Shown here piece by piece: positions 20,002 through 27,828 of a stretch of DNA of 59,717 bases. Numbering within the stretch: the stretch's first letter is position 1; each line of letters begins with the position of its first letter. Where the stretch lies: NCBI GenBank assembly GCA_002255935.1, contig NKIO01000016.1:1-59717 (forward strand). Direction: 5' to 3'. The notes under the pieces are model-generated. The model was not told the origin of the DNA. It did not search any database and was given only the letters and a program-made list of their open reading frames with translations. The stretch is from Comamonadaceae bacterium PBBC2 (GTDB taxonomy: Bacteria > Pseudomonadota > Gammaproteobacteria > Burkholderiales > Burkholderiaceae_C). The translations under genes and the position numbers were made by a program.

Positions 20002-20640
20002 TCACCAGCGCAGCAAGCGGCTGCCCAATAGCGCGCCCAGCGCGCTCACGGCCAGCATGCCGCCGCCATACCAAGCGGTGAAGAAGCCATAGGCCGTTTC
20101 GGTGCAGTGCAGCGAATAAATACCCGATGCCACGCAAGCGGCCATGGCCCCCGCTGCCGCACCTGCCAGCGCAGGGCGCGTGGGGGCCATTTGGCGCAGT
20201 GCCCACAGCAATGCGCCGAGCACCGGCAGTGACAGCGCCAAGATGCTCAGCGAGCAGGTTTGCCAGGAGCTGCCCATCCACAAGGCCATGCGGCTGTCGG
20301 GGCTGGCCTGCAGCGACTGGATCAAACCCAGACTGCCCATGGCGAGCAGGGCCATCGCCAGACCCCAGAAGGTGGACCCCGCACCCACACCCGGGCGCGA
20401 CAAACGCAGCAGGCCGCGAGCACTGAAGACGGCCAGCGCCAACAACCACAGCATCTTGGTGACAAAGGCCGGGTTTGTGGCCATGGTGCCCATGTCCGGA
20501 TTCAGGCCCCAGAACACCAGCAGCAATGCGCCGCACACCAGCGCCGAACCAAGCAGCGCCCGGCTCAATTGCTGGCGCACCGGCGCAGCAGCGGGCATCG
20601 GGTTTTGGGCCAACAGGCCGATCAGGTCTTGTGTTTTCAT
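20002..20640 (-). CDS. nrsF: NrsF-like (DUF1109) anti-sigma factor, membrane protein
   Basis: 212 residues with about six hydrophobic spans, matching NrsF/DUF1109 anti-sigma factors. Cys129 (WQTC) and Cys179 (SLHC) are 50 residues apart, the same spacing as the two conserved cysteines reported for the Caulobacter SigF anti-sigma factor (Cys131 and Cys181), which are needed for metal sensing there. The ATG at 20640 follows GGGGAG and overlaps the sigma gene stop by 4 bases; an in-frame ATG at 20655 is weaker. It probably holds the ECF sigma factor at the membrane until metal stress. Confidence 0.85.
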   Translation of the reverse strand: MKTQDLIGLLAQNPMPAAAPVRQQLSRALLGSALVCGALLLVFWGLNPDMGTMATNPAFVTKMLWLLALAVFSARGLLRLSRPGVGAGSTFWGLAMALLAMGSLGLIQSLQASPDSRMALWMGSSWQTCSLSILALSLPVLGALLWALRQMAPTRPALAGAAAGAMAACVASGIYSLHCTETAYGFFTAWYGGGMLAVSALGALLGSRLLRW

Positions 20641-21197
20641 TTTTGAACTCCCCATTTCGCCATCAAGGCCTTCAGGCCCCGGTGGACATTGACTTTCACG
20701 GACGCCTCGCTTTGCCCAGTACGCTGCGCCGTTTCGGTGATCGACAGGCCTTGCAAGCGTGTGTGCTCAATGGCTTCGCGTTGTTTGGGCGGTAAATCTG
20801 CCATCACCTGCGCCAAATCGCGCTGGGCGTCGCTGGCTTCGGTGTCGCCATCGACAGACAAGGTCTCGGCCCAATCGTCGATGTCGTCGTGCAGCTTTTC
20901 CCGGCGGCCATGGGCACGCAAGTGGTCCACCCACTTGTAGCGCGCAATCGCATACACCCAGGCCGTCAGCGGCTGATCGCTTTGGTAGGTGTGGCGTTTT
21001 TGATGGATGGCCATCAGGGTCTCTTGCACAAGGTCCTCGACATCGCTGAGTTGGGATTGCAGGCGTTGATTCAGAAAGCTGCGCAGGTAGCCACTGAGCA
21101 GCGTCAACGCACGCTCATAGCTGGCGCTGTCTCCGTTCAGAGACCGCATCCACAAGCTGTGCAGCTGGGCTTCGATGGTGTGCAGGCTTTCGCTCAT
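20637..21197 (-). CDS. ECF RNA polymerase sigma factor (SigF-like)
   Basis: 186 residues. Region 2 contains DVEDLVQETLMAIHQKRHTY and LTAWVYAIARYKWVDHLR; region 4 contains LPPKQREAIEHTRLQGLSITETAQRTGQSEASVKVNVHRG. It lies in an operon with the NrsF-like anti-sigma gene and is divergent from the precursor/MNIO operon. A promoter motif shared by both directions lies between them, which suggests autoregulation and control of the RiPP operon. The promoter -10 element ends only 7 bases before the ATG and there is no Shine-Dalgarno site, so the message may be leaderless, or the start may lie further inside (next Met is residue 17). Confidence 0.9.
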   Translation of the reverse strand: MSESLHTIEAQLHSLWMRSLNGDSASYERALTLLSGYLRSFLNQRLQSQLSDVEDLVQETLMAIHQKRHTYQSDQPLTAWVYAIARYKWVDHLRAHGRREKLHDDIDDWAETLSVDGDTEASDAQRDLAQVMADLPPKQREAIEHTRLQGLSITETAQRTGQSEASVKVNVHRGLKALMAKWGVQK

Positions 21198-21203
21198 GGT
21201 GTG

Positions 21204-21231
21204 AATTCGATGCAGGGGGGCAAAAAGTTAC
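21204..21231 (-). promoter_or_regulatory. Putative ECF promoter of the sigma factor operon
   Basis: On the minus strand the motif is GTAACTTT, 14 bases, CGAATT, then CACACC. The same motif with the same 14-base spacer is found on the plus strand at 21266-21293, driving the precursor operon. Matching motif, spacing and divergent placement support recognition by the adjacent ECF sigma factor. Confidence 0.7.
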
Positions 21232-21265
21232 AGATACAAAAAGATACAAGCGCAGCCCGTTATTC

Positions 21266-21293
21266 GTAACTTTGGCCTGTGCTGCGGCGGATT
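21266..21293 (+). promoter_or_regulatory. Putative ECF promoter of the HvfA-like operon
   Basis: GTAACTTT (21266-21273), a 14-base spacer, and CGGATT (21288-21293) followed by ACACC. It is the plus-strand twin of the motif at 21204-21231. Transcription would start near 21300, leaving a leader of about 78 bases before the precursor ATG. Confidence 0.7.
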
Positions 21294-21377
21294 ACACCAT
21301 GACAGACGATGACAGGAACCCGAGGGGGAACCCGCCAAGCTGTCGATTCCAAACCCTATCCATTCAGGAGATTTCAC

Positions 21378-21677
21378 ATGAACAAGCAACAACTTCTCAC
21401 CATCGCTTTGGGTTCCGCTTTCGCTGCTGTGGCTGCCCTGCCCGCACAAGCTGCAGGCAATCCCTTTGCTGCCAAGTCCTTGGACGCTGGTTATCAAGTT
21501 GCACAGGCCGACACGAAAGCCAAAGATGGCAAATGCGGCGAAGCGAAGTGCGGTGCCGACAAGAAAGGCGCAACCAAGGCCAAAGAGGCATCTTGCGGTG
21601 CTGACAAGAAAGCCAAAGAAGCTTCTTGTGGTGGCGACAAGAAAAAAGACGCATCGTGCGGCGCCAAGAAGTCTTGA
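21378..21677 (+). CDS. HvfA/bufferin-like Cys-rich secreted RiPP precursor
   Basis: 99 residues. A signal peptide (1-26, ending LPAQAAG) precedes a Lys- and Cys-rich tail with five cysteines (53, 58, 73, 84, 93), each in a CG pair: GKCGEAKCGADKK, then three SCGxxKK units. This resembles HvfA/GigP/bufferin precursors, whose CG motifs are modified by MNIO enzymes to bind copper or other metals in the periplasm. AGGAG lies 7 bases before the ATG. The downstream genes encode exactly the expected modifying enzymes. Here most motifs are SCG rather than the common EGKCG, so the modified sites may differ. Confidence 0.85.
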   Translation: MNKQQLLTIALGSAFAAVAALPAQAAGNPFAAKSLDAGYQVAQADTKAKDGKCGEAKCGADKKGATKAKEASCGADKKAKEASCGGDKKKDASCGAKKS

Positions 21678-21701
21678 TCCGTCCTTGAATCGGTTTGTGG
21701 G

Positions 21702-21725
21702 TGCCATGCGTCGCGGCGCGTGGCA
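21702..21725 (+). other. Stem-loop between precursor and MNIO genes
   Basis: Arms TGCCATGCG and CGCGTGGCA enclose a six-base loop in the 83-base spacer after the precursor gene. There is no T-run, so it is not a full terminator. Such hairpins often protect the upstream mRNA and allow more precursor than enzyme to be made; that role is inference. Confidence 0.5.
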
Positions 21726-21760
21726 TTCACAGCCAACCCCTGCAACACCAAGGTGATGAC

Positions 21761-22621
21761 ATGCACGATGCCAACAATTTGAGTGCTGGACTTGGATTTC
21801 GCCGTGAACTCATCCCGGCACTCCAGCAAGGCGTGCCTTCCGATGTCCGATTCTTTGAAATCGCTCCCGAAAACTGGGCAGGCATGGGCGGCCGATCGGC
21901 CCACACGCTGCGCAGTTTCACCGAGCGCGTTCCTTTTGTGTGCCATGGGCTTTCGCTGTCTTTGGGGGGCCCTGGTGCTTTGGATGAAGCCTTGCTGCGC
22001 CGCACCCGAGACTTCATGCGCATGCATGGCATCACGCTGTTCACCGAACACCTGTCATGGTGCGCTGACGACAGCCACTTGTACGACCTCTTGCCCATTC
22101 CCATGACCGAAGACGCGGTGCGCTACACCGCCGAGCGCATTGCCCGCGCTCAAGACATTTTGGGCATGCGCATAGGTGTCGAGAATGCATCGACTTACAT
22201 CGCCCCTCCCGGCTCCGACATGCGTGAGCCGGAATTCATCCGCGCCGTGGTCGAGCGCGCCGATTGTTGGCTCCATCTGGATGTGAACAACATCTACGTC
22301 AACAGCTGCAACTTCGGATTTGACCCGCATGAATACTTACAGCAGTTGCCCCTTGAGAGGACCTGCTATGTGCACGTGGCCGGACACTGCGTGGAAGACG
22401 ATGGCCTGGTGGTGGACACCCACGGCAGCGATGTGATCGACCCGGTCTGGCAGTTGTTGCGCGAGGCCTATGCACAGATGGACCATGTGGTGCCCACCTG
22501 CCTGGAGCGTGACTTCAACATCCCCGATTTGGCCGTCCTGACGCAAGAAGTGGCGCAGATTGCGCGGCTGCAGCAAGAAGCATTCGGTGCGCCCTCCATG
22601 TCCGACAAGCGGGTGGCCTGA
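21761..22621 (+). CDS. DUF692 MNIO enzyme (HvfB/BufB/GigA-like)
   Basis: 286 residues of the multinuclear non-haem iron-dependent oxidase family, a TIM barrel that oxidises cysteines in precursor peptides. Likely metal-binding segments include FEIAPENW, CHGLSLSLGGPG, TEHLSWC, GVENASTY, HLDVNNIYVNS, HVAGH and DTHG. The ATG at 21761 follows AAGGTGATG; a longer upstream reading has no ribosome site. It overlaps the DUF2063 gene as TGATG. In the family, MNIO and the DUF2063 partner convert precursor CG motifs to oxazolone/thioamide groups. Confidence 0.92.
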   Translation: MHDANNLSAGLGFRRELIPALQQGVPSDVRFFEIAPENWAGMGGRSAHTLRSFTERVPFVCHGLSLSLGGPGALDEALLRRTRDFMRMHGITLFTEHLSWCADDSHLYDLLPIPMTEDAVRYTAERIARAQDILGMRIGVENASTYIAPPGSDMREPEFIRAVVERADCWLHLDVNNIYVNSCNFGFDPHEYLQQLPLERTCYVHVAGHCVEDDGLVVDTHGSDVIDPVWQLLREAYAQMDHVVPTCLERDFNIPDLAVLTQEVAQIARLQQEAFGAPSMSDKRVA

Positions 22622-23355
22622 TGTTGGCGTTTCAACAGTTCCAACACGATCTGTCGCAGCACCTGCGCGATCCGCACCACACGCGCCGCCCTGCAGGCGT
22701 GCCAGCACGGCGCATGGCGGTGTACAACGAGTTGCTGTTCAACAACATCTGCGGTTTTGTGGACAGCTGTTTTCCGGAGTGCCGCCAGTTGCTGGGCGAA
22801 GCCCGTTGGCGCAGGCTGTGCCGCACCTTCTACCGCGATTGGCCATCGCACACGCCTTGGTTTCGCGAGATCCCGCGTGAGTTTGTGCGCTACCTCGATG
22901 AAGCCCACATCGCTCAGCCCCTGCCCCGTTGCTTGGCCGATCTGGCCCGCTACGAATGGGCCGAGTTGGCGGTCGATGTCATGGACGTGATGTCACCCCC
23001 ACACGACCCACAAGGCGACATGATGGTTTGCGCGGTGGCGCTCAATCCGGCGCGCATGGACGTGGCCAGCCCTTGGCCCGTGCACCGCATTGGCCCGGCC
23101 TGGCGGCCTCGTCAGCCTGAGCCCACATTTTTGGTGGTGTTCAGAGATGCACAGCACGAGGTGCAGTTTTCTGAAATCAACGCCGTCACCGCGCGTGTGC
23201 TGGCGCTGCTGGACGAAGGCCACACCGGGCAGCAGGCGTTTGCGCAATTGGCCCGTGAAATGGCCCACCCCGATCCACAAGTCTTGATGGCCTTTGGCGA
23301 ACAACTGTTGATCAGCCTGCGCGAGCAAGGCGTTTTGTTGGGAACAAAAACATGA
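22621..23355 (+). CDS. DUF2063 MNIO partner protein (HvfC/BufC/GigB-like)
   Basis: 244 residues. The N-terminal DUF2063 region holds AFQQFQHDLSQHLRD and RRMAVYNELLFNNICGFVDSCFPECRQLLG, matching the precursor-binding partner that delivers peptides to the MNIO enzyme. The C-terminal half (FLVVFRDAQHEVQFSEINAVTARVL) resembles a winged-helix peptide recognition domain. Start and stop overlap the neighbours, so enzyme and partner are probably made together. Confidence 0.88.
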   Translation: MLAFQQFQHDLSQHLRDPHHTRRPAGVPARRMAVYNELLFNNICGFVDSCFPECRQLLGEARWRRLCRTFYRDWPSHTPWFREIPREFVRYLDEAHIAQPLPRCLADLARYEWAELAVDVMDVMSPPHDPQGDMMVCAVALNPARMDVASPWPVHRIGPAWRPRQPEPTFLVVFRDAQHEVQFSEINAVTARVLALLDEGHTGQQAFAQLAREMAHPDPQVLMAFGEQLLISLREQGVLLGTKT

Positions 23356-23867
23356 AAACAATGAGCCAAGTCACTCAGCAGGGCTTGAATGTGCTCGATC
23401 AGATGGGTTTGTGGATCGGACTGCTCAGCTTGCGGTTGATTCTGGCTTGGGAGTTTGGCGAAGCCGGTTTTGAAAAGCTGCACGGCAGCAACTGGTTTGC
23501 CGACATCCAGAACCAATTTCCTTGGCCCTTCAAGCTGATCCCGGCCGACCTCAATTGGGCCTTGGCCACGGGCTTTGAAGTCGTGGGCGCCATCGCCTTG
23601 GTCATCGGTTTGGGCACGCGCTTTTTCTCGGCCTCGCTGATCGTGCTCACCGTGGTGGCCATGCTCAGCGTGCACTGGCCCGAGTCGTGGTCCACCCTGG
23701 GTGAGTTGCTGCAAGGCTACGCCTTGACGGACAAAGGCCACGGCAATTTCAAACTGCCTGTGATTTACATCGCCATGCTGCTGCCGCTGGTGTTCATGGG
23801 GCCGGGGCGCTTGTCGCTGGATGCTTTGATACGAAGCGCCAGTTCAAAGAACGGCATGCATCGCTGA
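23352..23867 (+). CDS. DoxX-family membrane protein (GigT-like)
   Basis: 171 residues with four hydrophobic spans and the DoxX-type segments LRLILAWEFGEAGFEKLHG and ATGFEVVGAIALVIGLGTRFF. It is the fourth gene of the MNIO operon and overlaps the DUF2063 gene by 4 bases. DoxX proteins accompany many such operons (for example gigT with gigPAB). A role in redox chemistry at the membrane is suspected but not shown. It converges with the MFS gene 17 bases downstream. Confidence 0.85.
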   Translation: MKTMSQVTQQGLNVLDQMGLWIGLLSLRLILAWEFGEAGFEKLHGSNWFADIQNQFPWPFKLIPADLNWALATGFEVVGAIALVIGLGTRFFSASLIVLTVVAMLSVHWPESWSTLGELLQGYALTDKGHGNFKLPVIYIAMLLPLVFMGPGRLSLDALIRSASSKNGMHR

Positions 23868-23884
23868 TGCTTGGCAGCGGGCGA

Positions 23885-25096
23885 TCAGCGACGCGCTTTC
23901 AGTGTGTGGCGCTGCGCCAGCCACAACGCCGCCGTGCCCAGCAGGCTGGCCAGCAGCAACCACCACAGCGCCAGCGTGTAGCCGTTTTCGGGTGACCACA
24001 GCAAGCCGAGCACCAAAGGCGCTGCGGCGCGGGCCAGCGCAATGGGCAAGCCCAGCAAACCATTGAGCTGGCCCACATGGGCTTGGCTCACGTACTGCGC
24101 CATGGCCGTGCCTTTGACGATGGTGTTCATGCCATTGCCCAGGCCGTACAGCACCACAAACACCAGCGAGGCGACAGGGTTGAAGCCGCCGATCAACAGC
24201 GCCATCAGGCCCATGGGGATCAGCGTGGGGATCCAGCGGTTGGCGGTGTGCACATCCCAATAACGCTCGAAGACAAACAGCACCAAGCGACCCACCACCT
24301 GGATCACGCCAATGGCCGCCGGGATGGCGATCACCCAAGCGGGCGGCAAATGCGCTTCTTCTAGCAAAGCGATCATGTGGGCGGGCAGCGCAGAGGTCAC
24401 CGCCATCATGAAGATGGAAAACGCGGCCAGCAGCCAAAAGGGCGCTTGGCGCAAATGGGCGCGCACAGAGGGCGTGTCGGCGTGCGTGCTGTGTAGGCCC
24501 GTGACTTTGGGTGGGGCGTCTTGCAGCAGCCACGCATGCAGCGGGGCGCACACCAGCAGTTGCAAAGCGGCCAGGGCCCACAAGGCTTGGCGCCAACCCC
24601 ACAGCTCAATCCACCAACTTGACAGCGGGATGAACACCGTGCTGGCCAGACCGCCCAAAAAGGTCAAGGTGATGATGGCGCGGCGAAAGTCCTGCGCAAA
24701 GCGCCGTGTGACCACGGCAAACACCGGCGTGTAAAGCGTGGCCGAAAGCCCCAAACCCAACCACACCCACACGGCGTGATAAGCGGCCACCGACTGCACT
24801 TGGCTGTGCGCCAGCAGGCCCAGGCCCACCCAGACCGAGCCCAGGGTCATGACCTTGCGCTCATGGCCTCGGTCGATCCACCGGCCCACCAGATAGGCCA
24901 TCAAACCCTCGGCCAGCAAGGCCAGGCTGAAAGCCAGCGACGACTCGGCCCGCCCCATGCCCAGCTCGACTTCCAGTGGCGTCATGAGCAAAGAGAAGGT
25001 GTAGAACACGCTGCCCCAGGTGATGAGCTGGGGCAGTGACAAGCAAACGCTGAAAGAGGCCAAACTCAGAGAAGAGGGGCGCCTGAAAAAATGCAT
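23885..25096 (-). CDS. MFS transporter
   Basis: 403 residues with about 12 hydrophobic spans. It begins with a short basic N-terminus (MHFFRRPS) and shows the loop 2-3 motif YLVGRWIDRGHERKVM typical of the major facilitator superfamily. The overall pattern resembles the oxalate/formate or monocarboxylate-type branch, but the substrate cannot be told. The ATG at 25096 begins the conserved part. It is separated by 26 bases from the PfkB gene on the same strand, so it may be read from the operon upstream. Confidence 0.85.
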   Translation of the reverse strand: MHFFRRPSSLSLASFSVCLSLPQLITWGSVFYTFSLLMTPLEVELGMGRAESSLAFSLALLAEGLMAYLVGRWIDRGHERKVMTLGSVWVGLGLLAHSQVQSVAAYHAVWVWLGLGLSATLYTPVFAVVTRRFAQDFRRAIITLTFLGGLASTVFIPLSSWWIELWGWRQALWALAALQLLVCAPLHAWLLQDAPPKVTGLHSTHADTPSVRAHLRQAPFWLLAAFSIFMMAVTSALPAHMIALLEEAHLPPAWVIAIPAAIGVIQVVGRLVLFVFERYWDVHTANRWIPTLIPMGLMALLIGGFNPVASLVFVVLYGLGNGMNTIVKGTAMAQYVSQAHVGQLNGLLGLPIALARAAAPLVLGLLWSPENGYTLALWWLLLASLLGTAALWLAQRHTLKARR

Positions 25097-25122
25097 GCGG
25101 CCATTATCGCGAAGGCATCGCT

Positions 25123-26043
25123 TCACGCTTTCAGGGCGGCGCTTTGTAAAAACGACTGGACTTGTGCCGCCGTGGGCATCGCCGTCACCGCGCCATGCGC
25201 CTGTGTGGACAGCGCAGCTGCGGCATTGGCCATGCGCAGTGCTTGCGGCCAAGGCGCTTGCTGGGCCAAAGCTGCGGCCAGTGTGCCGGTGAAGGTGTCG
25301 CCGGCGCCGATGGTGTCAGCCACTTGCATGGCGTGACCGGCCACATGCAAGGGCGCCTCATGGCGGCGAAACAGAGCACAGCCGCGATCACCCAGGGTGA
25401 CCACGATGGCGCCCACCCCACGTTGCAGCAGGCGCTGGGCTGCTGTGTCGATGTCCCCCGTGTCCGCCAGCATCAGCAATTCGCCTTCGTTGGGCGTGAG
25501 CACATCCACCAGGGGCCACAGCGCATCGGGCAAAGGCATGGCGGGGGCGGGGTTCAAAAGCGTCACAAGGCCGTGGGCACGGGCGATTTCAAAAGCCGTT
25601 TGGGTGGCCGCCAGAGGGACTTCGCACGAGGCCATCACCACGCGCGCTTGAGCCAGCATGTCGGATGCCGCTTGCACAAGCGCTGTCGTCAAGCCAGCGC
25701 CCGCACCGGGGTACACGGCAATCGAGTTGTCACCATCTTCGTAAACAAGGATCAGCGCGGTGCCATTGGTTTCGCCTTCGCCGCGCACCACATGCTGGCT
25801 GTCGATGCCTTCGCGAGCCCACAAGTTCAGACCCATTTGACCGAAGTCGTCGCCCCCAATGCGGGCGATCAGGCCGACCTGTGCACCCTGTCGTGCGGCG
25901 GCAATCGCGGCGTTGCTGCCCTTGCCGCCTGGCAAGCGTTCAAAGGCCTGGGCCATCTGGGTTTGACCGCGTGCAAGTGGCGTGGGAATGTGGGCAATCA
26001 AGTCCACATTCCAGCTGGCCACGCAGACCACATCCACTGTCAT
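25123..26043 (-). CDS. PfkB-family sugar kinase (ribokinase-like)
   Basis: 306 residues. It has the N-terminal PfkB motif FERLPGGKGSNAAIAAARQGA and the C-terminal ATP/catalytic motif ADTIGAGDTFTGTLAAAL, whose Asp is the catalytic base. The start overlaps the TRAP large permease stop by 4 bases, tying it to that transporter. It likely phosphorylates the imported sugar or a catabolite. An oxidative fucose route does not need a kinase, so its role here is unclear, and the cluster may serve another sugar. Confidence 0.88.
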   Translation of the reverse strand: MTVDVVCVASWNVDLIAHIPTPLARGQTQMAQAFERLPGGKGSNAAIAAARQGAQVGLIARIGGDDFGQMGLNLWAREGIDSQHVVRGEGETNGTALILVYEDGDNSIAVYPGAGAGLTTALVQAASDMLAQARVVMASCEVPLAATQTAFEIARAHGLVTLLNPAPAMPLPDALWPLVDVLTPNEGELLMLADTGDIDTAAQRLLQRGVGAIVVTLGDRGCALFRRHEAPLHVAGHAMQVADTIGAGDTFTGTLAAALAQQAPWPQALRMANAAAALSTQAHGAVTAMPTAAQVQSFLQSAALKA

Positions 26044-27350
26044 CCGCCTGCGCCCTTGGTGCCGTAGCCCATGGTCTGGGGCAACCACAACACGATGTCC
26101 GGGAAGATGGTCATGGCCACCAGCAGACCCAGCAGCATGACCAAAAACAGCCAGCCTTCGCGCATCATGTCGCCAATCGGAATGCCGGTCAGCGCTTTGG
26201 TCACGAACAGCAACATGCCAAAAGGCGGGTGGATCAGGCCGATCATCATGTTGAGCACCACCAGCACACCGAAGTGCACCAAGTCCACGCCCAGCAGCTT
26301 GGCCGCAGGCAGCAACATGGGCACAAACACCAGCAGCAGCACCGACACATCCAGAAAGCAGCCCAGAATCAAAAACAGGGCATTGACCATGAACAAAAAC
26401 TGCAGTCGGCTCAGGTGCAGGTTGTCCACCCATGCGGCCATGGCTTGGGGGACGCCCTCCGAGGTGAAGGCGTAGTTGAGCATGAAGGAGCCGGCCAAGA
26501 TGATGGTGATCACCGCACTCGAGCGGGTCGATTCCAGCACCACGCCCCAAAAGGCCTTCCAGCTCAAGGCACGGAAAACGAAAGCCGCCAGAATCAGCGC
26601 ATGCAGGGCCGCTACAGCGGCCGCCTCAGTCGGGGTGAAGGCGCCCGAATAAATGCCGCCCAGCAAGACGATGGGCATGGACAGGGGCAAAGCGCCACGA
26701 AAAACAATCGCGGGCCATTCCTTGAGCGGTATGGGGTCTTCACGCGGCATATTGCGTTTGCGGGCGATGTAGTGCACCACGCTCATCATGAGGACGGTCA
26801 TGCACACGCCGGGCACCACGCCTCCCAAGAACAGCGCACCGACCGAAGCGCCTGAAACCAGCGCATAGATCACCATGGGAATGGACGGTGGAATGATCGG
26901 CCCCAGCGTGGCACTGGCCACCACCACAGCCCCTGCAAAGCCGGGGGTGTATTCGGGCTTTTTGAGCATTTGCTTGATGGTCACCAGCCCCGGCCCCGCG
27001 GCATCGGCAATCGCGCTGCCGCTCATGCCCGAAAAGATCACGCTCACCAAAATGTCCACCTGGGCCAAGCCGCCGCGCATGCGGCCCACCAAGATGCGGC
27101 AGAAGTCAAAAATGCGCTCGCTCACCGTGCCCGCGTTCATGATGTTGGCCGCAAACACAAAGAGGGGCACCGCCAGCAGCACATAGCTGTTGTACAGGCC
27201 GTTGCTCACCTGCTCGGCCACCAGACCCAAGTCTTGCCTTTTGACCAGCAAATAAGCCACACCGGCCATGAGCATGGAAAAACCAATCGGCATGCGCAGC
27301 AGCATGCCAAGCACCACCACACCCACCAGCGCCCACAAAGCCAAAGTCAT
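26040..27350 (-). CDS. dctM: TRAP transporter large permease (DctM)
   Basis: 436 residues, about 12 membrane spans, normal for DctM. Typical segments are LFVFAANIMNAGTVSERIFDF, MSGSAIADAAGPG and ATLGPIIPPSIPMVIY. It works with the small permease and the periplasmic DctP in sodium-coupled uptake of an organic acid or sugar. It overlaps both neighbours by 4 bases. Confidence 0.92.
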   Translation of the reverse strand: MTLALWALVGVVVLGMLLRMPIGFSMLMAGVAYLLVKRQDLGLVAEQVSNGLYNSYVLLAVPLFVFAANIMNAGTVSERIFDFCRILVGRMRGGLAQVDILVSVIFSGMSGSAIADAAGPGLVTIKQMLKKPEYTPGFAGAVVVASATLGPIIPPSIPMVIYALVSGASVGALFLGGVVPGVCMTVLMMSVVHYIARKRNMPREDPIPLKEWPAIVFRGALPLSMPIVLLGGIYSGAFTPTEAAAVAALHALILAAFVFRALSWKAFWGVVLESTRSSAVITIILAGSFMLNYAFTSEGVPQAMAAWVDNLHLSRLQFLFMVNALFLILGCFLDVSVLLLVFVPMLLPAAKLLGVDLVHFGVLVVLNMMIGLIHPPFGMLLFVTKALTGIPIGDMMREGWLFLVMLLGLLVAMTIFPDIVLWLPQTMGYGTKGAGG

Positions 27351-27826
27351 GATGGAAGTCCTTGGGCTTCAAGGCCCTGTCCTCGGATGGCCTGCCAGAT
27401 GCCCCAGGCACTGCGCACCACCAGCGCCACCAACAGCAGTACGAAGGGTAAAAACACCCACTGGAACGAGATGTCCAGCACGGGCGACGACTCGCGTGCC
27501 ATGAAGTGCACATAGTCCCAGCTCGCCGGAATGGCCACCAGGGCCAGGCCGCCGATCATGAGGTTGCCCACGATGCGCATCACGCGGCGTGTGCCCACGC
27601 TGACGCTGTTCCACAGCAGGTCAAACACGACTTGCTCTCGCTCAGGCACCATGAAAGCCGCCGCCCACAAGATGGCCCAGAGGTACAAGATCACGGCCAA
27701 CTCGTCCGACCAGGGCAAGGGCTTGTTGAAGCCAAAACGGGCCGTGATCTGCACCAGAAAAGTCAGGAACAGGCCAACAAAGATGAGGCCGCCGAACGTG
27801 TCGGCGGCTTTTTTGAACCAGCGCAT
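27347..27826 (-). CDS. dctQ: TRAP transporter small permease (DctQ)
   Basis: 159 residues with four hydrophobic spans and the family motif WSDELAVILYLWAILWAAAF. It is the scaffold subunit of the TRAP permease, starting 2 bases after the dctP stop and overlapping dctM by 4 bases. Confidence 0.9.
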   Translation of the reverse strand: MRWFKKAADTFGGLIFVGLFLTFLVQITARFGFNKPLPWSDELAVILYLWAILWAAAFMVPEREQVVFDLLWNSVSVGTRRVMRIVGNLMIGGLALVAIPASWDYVHFMARESSPVLDISFQWVFLPFVLLLVALVVRSAWGIWQAIRGQGLEAQGLPS

Positions 27827-27828
27827 GT

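Noticed and set aside
26044..26550. Upstream extension of the PfkB kinase frame
   Set aside because: It lies inside dctM in another frame; the ATG at 26043 overlapping the dctM stop starts the conserved domain.
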